Source: Streptomyces sp. NBC_00223
GTDB lineage: Bacteria; Actinomycetota; Actinomycetes; Streptomycetales; Streptomycetaceae
DNA length: 64,000 bases
NCBI RefSeq assembly: GCF_036199905.1
Contig: NZ_CP108109.1
Location: 1,116,001 to 1,180,000, forward strand
Reading direction: 5' to 3'
The notes beneath the pieces are model-generated. The model had not been told where the DNA came from. It was given only the letters and a program-made list of their open reading frames with translations, and made no database searches. Below, one piece after another: positions 56,801 to 64,000 of the stretch. The position numbers and the translations under genes are program-made. How positions within the stretch are numbered: position 1 is the stretch's first letter; each line of letters starts with the position of its first letter.

Positions 56801-57065
56801 CGCTTTCGCGTGACGTGTCCGCGCGGCCCCGCCGGGAGCCCCGGCAGATCCCGCCTCACGCTCCGAGTGTCGAGGAATGACGCACCGGCTCGCGCGGGAG
56901 ACCGTAAGTCCGCACGTTTCCACGCTTTTTGACCGATTTCGATCACCTCTGTCATTACGGCGACCGATTCCGTACGGGGATGGGTGGATAGGATCACCCG
57001 TCGGCCGGCGCCCGCCTCCGAGGCCGCCCGGCCCGCACCTGCCCGCAGCCCCCGAGGAGCCCCCG

Positions 57066-57842
57066 ATGTCCGCGTTCGGCCCTGGTCTGCTGGTGAGCGC
57101 CGAGGACGGCGTCGCCACGGTGACCCTCGGCAACCCGGCCCGCCGCAACGCGATGACCCTGGCGATGTGGCGGGCGCTGCCCGGTGTGCTGGGCGGGCTC
57201 GCCGCCGACCCCGGGGTACGGGTGCTGGTGCTGACCGGCGAGGGCGACACCTTCTGCGCGGGCGCCGACATCACCGACTTCACCACCGCGCCCGGCGGCC
57301 CGCGCGGCGTCCAGGACGCGGCGGTCGCGGCCGAGGAGGCGCTGGCCGCCTTCCCCAAGCCGACGGTCGCGGCCGTACGCGGCTTCTGCGTGGGCGGCGG
57401 CTGCCAGCTCGCGGTCGCCTGCGATGTGCGCTTCGCCGCCGAGGGCGCCCGTTTCGGGGTCACCCCGGCCCGGCTCGGCATCGTCTACGCGGCCTCCTCG
57501 ACCCGCCGGCTGGTCGCGCTGACCGGGCCGTCGACCGCGAAGTACCTGCTGTTCTCGGCCGAGCTGATCGACCACGAGCGCGCGCTGCGCACCGGCCTGG
57601 TGGACGAGGTGCTGCCCGCCGACGGCCTGGACAAGCGGGTACGGGAGTTCACCGGCGTGCTCACCTCCCGCTCGCGGCTGACACAGGCCGCGGCCAAGGA
57701 GTTCGCCTCGGCCGTGCCGTCGCCGGAGCGGCAGGCGTACTGGGACGCGCAGGCGCGGGACGCCGGCGAGGCCGCGGAGGGCGCGGCCGCCTTCCTGGAG
57801 CGCCGCGAGCCGCGGTTCACCTGGGCGCCGCGGGCGGACTGA
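57066..57842 (+). CDS. Enoyl-CoA hydratase/isomerase family protein
   Basis: A 258-residue crotonase-fold enzyme. The oxyanion-hole Gly/Ala residues sit in GDTFCAGADITDFTT and GFCVGGGCQLAVACDVRFA; FGVTPARLGIVYAASSTRRL follows. Catalytic Glu residues of classical hydratases are replaced at one position (VTPARLGIV), so it could be an isomerase or hydrolase rather than a true hydratase. A TAGGAT hexamer at 56989-56994 is a possible -10 element. Confidence 0.88.
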   Translation: MSAFGPGLLVSAEDGVATVTLGNPARRNAMTLAMWRALPGVLGGLAADPGVRVLVLTGEGDTFCAGADITDFTTAPGGPRGVQDAAVAAEEALAAFPKPTVAAVRGFCVGGGCQLAVACDVRFAAEGARFGVTPARLGIVYAASSTRRLVALTGPSTAKYLLFSAELIDHERALRTGLVDEVLPADGLDKRVREFTGVLTSRSRLTQAAAKEFASAVPSPERQAYWDAQARDAGEAAEGAAAFLERREPRFTWAPRAD

Positions 57843-57938
57843 GCGAGGACGCTCGGCACGGTCGGAACAGTTGCCGGCCGGTCGGATCGTCGCACCTTCC
57901 GGTCGTACGGACCCGGGCCCGCGTACAGCCGACGGAAT

Positions 57939-57980
57939 CGTCGTACGACCACGCCGTCGTACCACCGCGCCGTCGTACCG
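57939..57980. repeat. Short GTCGTAC repeats
   Basis: GCCGTCGTACC occurs at 57953-57963 and 57969-57979, preceded by a related CGTCGTACGACC from 57939. They fill the gap between the convergent enoyl-CoA hydratase and transporter genes and may be a decayed tandem repeat. Confidence 0.45.
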
Positions 57981-57988
57981 TCCGGTCC

Positions 57989-58876
57989 TCAGACGATCGG
58001 GGTGGCGCCCACCGCCTGAGGCTGCGCGGTGCCCGGCGGCATGGCGGGATGCCGTCCCAGCATCACCACGCCGACCACCACGGCGGCCAGTCCCACCGTC
58101 TCCCAGGCCAGCGCGCCCGGGGTGACCCGCAGTCGGTCGCCGAGGAAGCCGATGCCGCAGGCGATCCCGGCCAGCGGCTGCGCGGCGGTCAGCGACGGCA
58201 GGGACATCCGCAGCGGGGCCGTCTCGAAGGCGCTCTGCACGAGCACCATGCCGGTCAGCCCGATGGCGAGGACCGCGTAGGGCTGCCAGTGGACGACCAG
58301 CCCGGCCACTCCCTCGCGGTGGGCGATCCCGCCGCAGATCCGGGTCAGGGCGTCCTGAAGCCCGTAGAGCAGCCCGGCGGCGAGGGCGAGCACGGCCGCC
58401 TCGGAGGACTTGGCCAGCCGCCGGGACCGCGCGGTCAGCAGCAGCGCGAGCCCGGCGACCGTGCCGAAGACCAGCCAGTGGCGCAGCGCGCCCGCCTCGG
58501 AGCCGCCGCCGTGCGGCTGCCCGGCGACGATGAAGGCGGTGACCCCGAGGGCGAGCACGGCCACCCCGCCCCAGCCGCTGAGGCCGAGCGGCTGCCTGGT
58601 GAGCCAGCGGGACAGCGCCATGGCGAAGATCAGATTGGTCGCGGTCAGCGGCTCGACCAGGGAGATCTGCCCGAAGGCGAGGGCGACCGCGCCGAGCACC
58701 TGGCCGGCCACCATCAAGGCGACGCCGACCAGCCAGTCCGGCATCCGTACCAGGTCGAGCAGCAGCCGGAAGGAGAGGAAGTCCGATCCCGGGGCGCGGA
58801 CCGCCGCGCGCTGCTGCAGCACGAATCCGAGGCCGAGGCAGCAGGCGGCACCGACTCCGAGCAGGAACACGGCCAC
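57989..58876 (-). CDS. DMT-superfamily transporter
   Basis: A 295-residue protein with nine or ten hydrophobic helices in two similar halves, each an EamA-like set (LVEPLTATNLIFAMALSRWL; PSLTAAQPLAGIACGIGFL). No substrate is evident; the group includes small-molecule exporters and Mg/nucleotide-sugar-like carriers. It converges with the enoyl-CoA hydratase gene. Confidence 0.8.
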   Translation of the reverse strand: MAVFLLGVGAACCLGLGFVLQQRAAVRAPGSDFLSFRLLLDLVRMPDWLVGVALMVAGQVLGAVALAFGQISLVEPLTATNLIFAMALSRWLTRQPLGLSGWGGVAVLALGVTAFIVAGQPHGGGSEAGALRHWLVFGTVAGLALLLTARSRRLAKSSEAAVLALAAGLLYGLQDALTRICGGIAHREGVAGLVVHWQPYAVLAIGLTGMVLVQSAFETAPLRMSLPSLTAAQPLAGIACGIGFLGDRLRVTPGALAWETVGLAAVVVGVVMLGRHPAMPPGTAQPQAVGATPIV

Positions 58877-59010
58877 GCGGTCACTTTAACGCCACCACTC
58901 GGGCGGACCCGGTGTCCGGCGCGGCCCGACCGGTGGCTTCCGGACACCCGGGCCCCTGCCACCGCCGCGCGCGGAGCCACGTCCAGAGCCCCGTCCCGCG
59001 CGCGCCTTCG

Positions 59011-59826
59011 TCAGGGCCGCGCGCCCGCCACGGTCTCCGCGCCCTCCCACACGGTCAGGAACGCCATCCGCAGACACGCGGCCAGCGCCGGGTGCTCGAT
59101 GTAGAGCGCGGTGGTCGCGCCCGTGCCCGCGACCGGGTCCGGCATGTCGCACAGCACCAGCGAGGCGTCGGCCACCACGAGCTTGAGCGGCAGCAGCGCG
59201 GTGAAGCGGCTCTCCTCCCCCGCCTCGCCGAACCGCCGTACGTTCTCCAGCACATCGAGATCGTCCAGCGCCTCGTGGGTGTAGATCGCCCGCACGGTGC
59301 CGCCCGAGCGGCGCAGCCGTTTGACGGCCTTGATGCCCATGGCGTTCAGGGCCGGGGCGACGAAGGGCGGTTTGCAGAAGCTGAGCAGTTCGTGCCTGGC
59401 CTGGGCCTGGATGTCGGCGAACGCCTCGGCGATGGACTTGGGGTCGCGCAGGATCTCCACGTAGTCCAGCGGGACGGTGTGGGTGCGGCCGTCGGCCCAG
59501 ACCGGGACGAGCGCGGCGGTGAGCGCGGAGGACACCTGGTCCAGACGCTCAAGCGCCTCGCGCTGCAAGGCCATCAGCCGCGCGACCGCCAGCTCGGGCG
59601 CGACCGCGGAGAAGGTGGCCACCCGCCCGGGCCGCGCGGTGGCGAGCCTGCGCCGGACCAGCGCGTCGAGCACGTCGTACACCCGCTGCCGGGGCACGTC
59701 GGCCTCGCGCGCGACCTCGGCCGCGGTGTACGACTCGCGGCGCACCAGCGCGAGGTAGACCCGCGCCTCGTACCGGGCCAGGCCCAGCGCGACGAGGTCG
59801 TTGACCGGTTCCTCCTCCGTCTCCAT
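59011..59826 (-). CDS. TrmB-family transcriptional regulator
   Basis: A 271-residue protein with an N-terminal winged helix (VNDLVALGLARYEARVYLAL, then YTAAEVAREADVPRQRVYDVL) of the TrmB/sugar-specific type and a C-terminal domain resembling a phospholipase-D-like ligand-binding fold (KSIAEAFADIQAQARHELLSF, VRAIYTHEALDD). Such regulators sense sugars or other small molecules. It is divergent from the sedolisin gene and might control it through the 324-bp gap. Confidence 0.82.
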   Translation of the reverse strand: METEEEPVNDLVALGLARYEARVYLALVRRESYTAAEVAREADVPRQRVYDVLDALVRRRLATARPGRVATFSAVAPELAVARLMALQREALERLDQVSSALTAALVPVWADGRTHTVPLDYVEILRDPKSIAEAFADIQAQARHELLSFCKPPFVAPALNAMGIKAVKRLRRSGGTVRAIYTHEALDDLDVLENVRRFGEAGEESRFTALLPLKLVVADASLVLCDMPDPVAGTGATTALYIEHPALAACLRMAFLTVWEGAETVAGARP

Positions 59827-60150
59827 GGCGCCACAACGTATACGGCGGAGATCGTCCGGCGGAAGCGAGCGAGGGCGGAGCAAGGGACAGAGCGTGGGGT
59901 GGGGCGAGGGCTGGGGCGAAGGTAAGTCAAGGGCAATCCTTTGCCATTACCCGGTAGTACCTTGAGCGCCCCCTCACTACCTTCAACACCAGTCACCACT
60001 CAACGGGGTGGCAGTCAGCGGGAGTTGACTCCCGAATCTCCAGTGAACGCGTGCCACACACGAAGTCCCGGGCGATACCTCGCCATGGTGAATTGTCATG
60101 ACCTTGACATATTCACCGGACGTGGACGCCCCTTGGGAGCCGATCCCCCC
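59827..60150. promoter_or_regulatory. Divergent regulatory region between trmB-like and protease genes
   Basis: The gap of 324 bp has no gene. It contains several AAGGTA/TACCTT-like words (for example GGTAGTACC near 59950) and an AT-rich segment at 60094-60115 (TTGTCATGACCTTGACATAT) that may hold the protease promoter. Sites for the TrmB-type protein cannot be fixed by eye. Confidence 0.4.
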
Positions 60151-62202
60151 ATGGAGGGCAGTTCATTGCAGTCGACAAGTCCAGGCCGGGTCAGGCGGTC
60201 CGTCCGCCGCGCAACCCTGGCGGTGGTGGCCGCGGGTGCCCTGCTCACCGGCGGCATGATCGCCGCCGCGGCGCCGTCCGTCGCCGGCACCCCGGCGGCC
60301 GGCGACGGCTCGGCGGCCGTCAGCGCCGCCGCCCCCGCCGCGCACACCGAGCGGCTGTGCGCCGCCCCGGCCAAGAAGGGCTGGATGGCCTGCCAGGCAC
60401 TGGCCCGTACCGACGTCGTGCAGCACTTCGGCATCAGCCCGGACGCCACCCCGTCCGGCTTCGGCCCCAGCGACCTGCAGAGCGCCTACGCGCTGCCCGC
60501 CTCGGCCGGCGCCGGCGCGACCGTGGCCATCGTGGACGCGCAGGACGACCCCAACGCGGAGAAGGACCTCGGCACCTACCGCACCCAGTACGGCCTGCCG
60601 GCCTGCACCACGGCCAACGGCTGCTTCAAGAAGGTCGACCAGAACGGCGGCACCAGCTACCCGACCGCCGACTCCGGCTGGGCCGGTGAGATCTCGCTCG
60701 ACCTGGACATGGTCAGCGCGGTCTGCCCGCAGTGCCACATCCTGCTGGTCGAGGCGAAGACCGCCAGCATGGACGACCTGGGCACCGCGGTGAACCGCGC
60801 GGTCACCCTGGGCGCGAAGTACGTCTCCAACAGCTACGGCGGCGACGAGGACTCCACCGACACCACCGCCGACTCGCAGTACTTCAACCACCCCGGCGTC
60901 GCCATCACCGTCAGCTCCGGCGACGAGGGCTACGGCGCGGAGTACCCGGCCGCCTCCAAGTACGTCACCGCGGTCGGCGGCACCTCGCTCAAGCGGGCCG
61001 GCGGCACCACGCGCGGCTGGTCCGAGTCCGTCTGGGGCAGCAGCTCGGGCGGCGAGGGCGCGGGCTCGGGCTGCTCCGCCTATGACGCCAAGCCCACCTG
61101 GCAGACCGACACCGGCTGCGCCAAGCGGACGATAGCCGATGTCTCCGCCGTCGCCGACCCGGCCACCGGCCTCGCGGTGTACGACAGTTACCAGGCCAGC
61201 GGCTGGAACGTGTACGGCGGCACCAGCGCCTCCTCGCCGATCATCGCCTCGGTCTACGCGCTGGCCGGCACCCCGGCCGCGAACACCACCCCGGCCTCGT
61301 ACCCCTACGCCCACACCGGCTCGCTCAACGACGTGACCAGCGGCGCCAACGGCTCGTGCGGCAGCAGCTATCTGTGCACCGCCAAGGCCGGCTACGACGG
61401 CCCGACCGGCCTCGGCACGCCGAACGGCACAGCCGCCTTCACCAACGGCGGCTCGACCGGCGGGAACACCGTCACCGTCACCCAGCCGGCCAACCAGTCG
61501 ACGCAGGTGAACACCGCGGCCAGCCTCCAGATCCAGGCCAGTGACTCCGCCTCGGGACAGACCCTGACCTACAGCGCGACCGGCCTGCCCGCCGGGCTGT
61601 CGATCAACGCCTCCAGCGGTCTGATCTCCGGCACCCCGACCGCGACCGGCAGCTCCAGCGTCACCGTCACGGCCAAGGACTCCACCAACGCGACCGGCTC
61701 GGCCTCCTTCACCTGGACGGTCACCAGCGCCGGCGGGGGCGGCGGCTGCACCAGCGCCCAGCTCCTCGCCAACCCCGGCTTCGAGAGCGGCAACACCGGC
61801 TGGACCACCAGCAGCGGCGTCATCGACAACAGCACCGGCGCACCCGCCCACAGCGGCTCGTACAAGGCCTGGCTCGACGGCTACGGGACCACCCACACCG
61901 ACACGCTCGCCCAGTCGGTGACCATCCCGGCGAGCTGCACCAACGCCACCTTCACGTTCTACGTCTACATCAGCACGTCGGAGACCAGTACCTCCACGGC
62001 CTACGACAAGCTCACCGTCCAGGCGGGCAGCACCACGCTGGCCACCTACTCCAACCTCAACCACACCACCGGCTACGTCCAGAAGTCCCTGGACCTGTCC
62101 TCCTACGCCGGACAGACCGTGAACCTCAAGTTCACCGGCACCGAGGACTCCACCCTGGCGACCTCCTTCCTCATCGACGACACGGCGGTCAACGTCGGCT
62201 GA
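60151..62202 (+). CDS. Secreted sedolisin-type serine protease (S53)
   Basis: A 683-residue exported protein. An n-region RRSVRRA and hydrophobic core make a signal peptide (to ~46). The S53 catalytic set is Glu180/Asp184 ([11 protein letters not shown]), oxyanion Asp258 (SSGDEG) and nucleophile Ser359 (YGGTSASSP), with spacing like kumamolisin. After the catalytic domain (~460) come a putative Ig-like domain (~480-560, [15 protein letters not shown]) and a C-terminal carbohydrate-binding-like module (~575-683, [19 protein letters not shown]). ATG 60151 is chosen by the signal peptide; an in-frame ATG lies 66 bp upstream. Confidence 0.88.
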   Translation: MEGSSLQSTSPGRVRRSVRRATLAVVAAGALLTGGMIAAAAPSVAGTPAAGDGSAAVSAAAPAAHTERLCAAPAKKGWMACQALARTDVVQHFGISPDATPSGFGPSDLQSAYALPASAGAGATVAIVDAQDDPNAEKDLGTYRTQYGLPACTTANGCFKKVDQNGGTSYPTADSGWAGEISLDLDMVSAVCPQCHILLVEAKTASMDDLGTAVNRAVTLGAKYVSNSYGGDEDSTDTTADSQYFNHPGVAITVSSGDEGYGAEYPAASKYVTAVGGTSLKRAGGTTRGWSESVWGSSSGGEGAGSGCSAYDAKPTWQTDTGCAKRTIADVSAVADPATGLAVYDSYQASGWNVYGGTSASSPIIASVYALAGTPAANTTPASYPYAHTGSLNDVTSGANGSCGSSYLCTAKAGYDGPTGLGTPNGTAAFTNGGSTGGNTVTVTQPANQSTQVNTAASLQIQASDSASGQTLTYSATGLPAGLSINASSGLISGTPTATGSSSVTVTAKDSTNATGSASFTWTVTSAGGGGGCTSAQLLANPGFESGNTGWTTSSGVIDNSTGAPAHSGSYKAWLDGYGTTHTDTLAQSVTIPASCTNATFTFYVYISTSETSTSTAYDKLTVQAGSTTLATYSNLNHTTGYVQKSLDLSSYAGQTVNLKFTGTEDSTLATSFLIDDTAVNVG

Positions 62203-62224
62203 CCACCGGCTGATCGAGGAGTAC

Positions 62225-62258
62225 GGGCCCGGGTCGGCCGCGCGGCCGGCCCGGGCCC
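62225..62258. terminator. Bidirectional terminator hairpin
   Basis: A near-perfect 17+17 palindrome (left GGGCCCGGGTCGGCCGC, right its complement with one T-G wobble) between the convergent protease and lipoprotein genes. Confidence 0.7.
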
Positions 62259-62298
62259 ACCGCTGCCGCCCGCCTTCAGCGCGCGGGCGCGGCCGCGG

Positions 62299-62688
62299 TC
62301 ACCGGACGTCGACGGTGACCCGCCACCCGATGAGGGCATGGCACACCGGACCGTGGTGCTTCCCCGGAGGGCAGGCCCGGCGAAAGCCGCTCAGCGCGGC
62401 GCTGCCGGCCCGCGCGCCGCGATACACGCCGGACGAGACCTCGGTGAGGGCCGCGCCCTTCTCGGTGACGTTCCCGCCCGGTCCGAGCGCGAGCCGCAGT
62501 GTGCTGCCCACACTCAGGCACACCTCACGGGCGTCCATCCCGCCGGCCGGGGTGACCACGACGTCGCCGCAGTCGGGCTGCCCGCTGCTGGGGCCCGGGT
62601 CCGGCGCGCCCACCCGGACCCCGGTCGCGGAGCCGCAGCCCGCGACCAGCAGTACGGCGGCGGCAGCACCGACCAGCCGAGCGCGCAT
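62299..62688 (-). CDS. Small lipoprotein of unknown function
   Basis: A 129-residue precursor with a lipobox VAGC (Cys18) after a short signal peptide, then a Gly/Pro/Ser linker and a compact domain with four Cys (DCGDVV, REVCLSVG, RACPPGK, PVCHALIGW) that could form two disulfides. GGAGGAAC precedes the ATG at 62688. No family is recognised; the small Cys-paired extracellular domain is common in Streptomyces lipoproteins. Confidence 0.75.
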   Translation of the reverse strand: MRARLVGAAAAVLLVAGCGSATGVRVGAPDPGPSSGQPDCGDVVVTPAGGMDAREVCLSVGSTLRLALGPGGNVTEKGAALTEVSSGVYRGARAGSAALSGFRRACPPGKHHGPVCHALIGWRVTVDVR

Positions 62689-62889
62689 GACCGTTCCTCC
62701 TTCGCCCGGGCCGCCCTGGGCTGACAGAACGGCCGGTCCTGAATGGGACGCCGTGGAGCCGGGTTCGGTTCCCTCGAAAGGAGGGTGGGAGAGCGCGGCG
62801 GCCGGTGTCCGCGACACGCGGCTCAGCGCCCGGTGTCCCCCGCCCGCGACAGCACGGGCTCGGCACGCGGCGGCCCGCGTCCCCGACGC

Positions 62890-62955
62890 CCGGTGACCCG
62901 TCCCCCCTCCGGGCACGGCTCAGCTCTCGGTGACCCGTCCCCCTCCGGGCACAGC

Positions 62956-62965
<10 letters not shown>
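62890..62965. repeat. Tandem copies of the ABC-F gene's 3' end
   Basis: A ~36-bp unit (CGGTGACCCGTCCCCC... GGCTCAGC) occurs at ~62891 and ~62928, and the second copy runs directly into CTCAGCGCTCGGTGATCCG, the stop region of the ABC-F gene. The unit seems to be repeated copies of that 3' terminus. Confidence 0.5.

Positions 62966-64000
<1,035 letters not shown>

Noticed and set aside
60163-62064. Long minus-strand open frame over the protease
   Set aside because: It encodes repetitive Gly/Val/Arg sequence; the plus strand carries a complete S53 catalytic set.

Overview
The window is very GC-rich with strong G/C third-position bias. It carries hallmark actinomycete genes: a WhiJ/BldB-type XRE-DUF397-ATPase locus, a complete hopanoid cluster, DUF574 and DUF5941 proteins, and type I-E CRISPR repeats of the Streptomyces kind. 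It is almost certainly Streptomyces chromosome, or a very close relative, interrupted by mobile DNA.

Layout. (1) Bases 1-6.5 kb are accessory: an odd tRNA-like gene with an encoded CCA end, a MurG-like glycosyltransferase, a HIT protein, a short piece matching the 3' end of RNase P RNA, an orphan 12-repeat CRISPR array, an XRE regulator, and an excisionase-integrase pair abutting the 3' end of tRNA-Pro(GGG). (2) 6.5-16.7 kb is core/variable chromosome: a YiaAB membrane protein, SoxR divergent from a split transketolase, a GH2 beta-galactosidase with a coupled GNAT enzyme, a VanZ-like protein, a metallo-beta-lactamase-fold hydrolase and an internally deleted GNAT gene. (3) 16.9-23.9 kb is a tight GntR-ferredoxin-ABC importer-flavoprotein operon. 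It resembles an AprBA (adenylylsulfate reductase) pair fused to a sulfonate-type importer, with unusual NosL-like and HEAT-like extensions; it is the best candidate here for an undescribed pathway. (4) An IS4-type insertion sequence follows (24.0-25.5 kb). (5) 25.8-34.5 kb holds an M3 peptidase, small enzymes, the WhiJ-type regulatory locus, an SGNH hydrolase and a protein tyrosine phosphatase.

(6) 34.6-46.4 kb is one long minus-strand hopanoid operon: hpnC-hpnD-hpnE make squalene from farnesyl diphosphate, a polyprenyl synthase supplies the precursor, shc cyclises squalene to hopene, and hpnH, hpnG and an HpnO-like aminotransferase build the C35 side chain. dxs inside the operon feeds the MEP pathway. 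A 21-codon leader ORF overlaps the start of hpnC. (7) 46.7-54.0 kb is a second minus-strand operon of overlapping genes: a nucleotidyltransferase, a glycerol-1-phosphate dehydrogenase-like enzyme, two CDP-alcohol phosphotransferases, a family 2 glycosyltransferase and a TagGH-like exporter. Together they look like a system for making and exporting a phosphodiester-linked glycopolymer. (8) 54.2-64 kb carries a zinc/cobalt efflux protein, isopentenyl diphosphate isomerase (functionally tied to the hopanoid genes), a serine-kinase-fold ATPase, an enoyl-CoA hydratase, a DMT transporter, a TrmB-type regulator, a secreted sedolisin (S53) protease, a lipoprotein and the 3' part of an ABC-F ATPase cut by the window end.

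All calls come from reading translations and motifs by eye; no database search was run.
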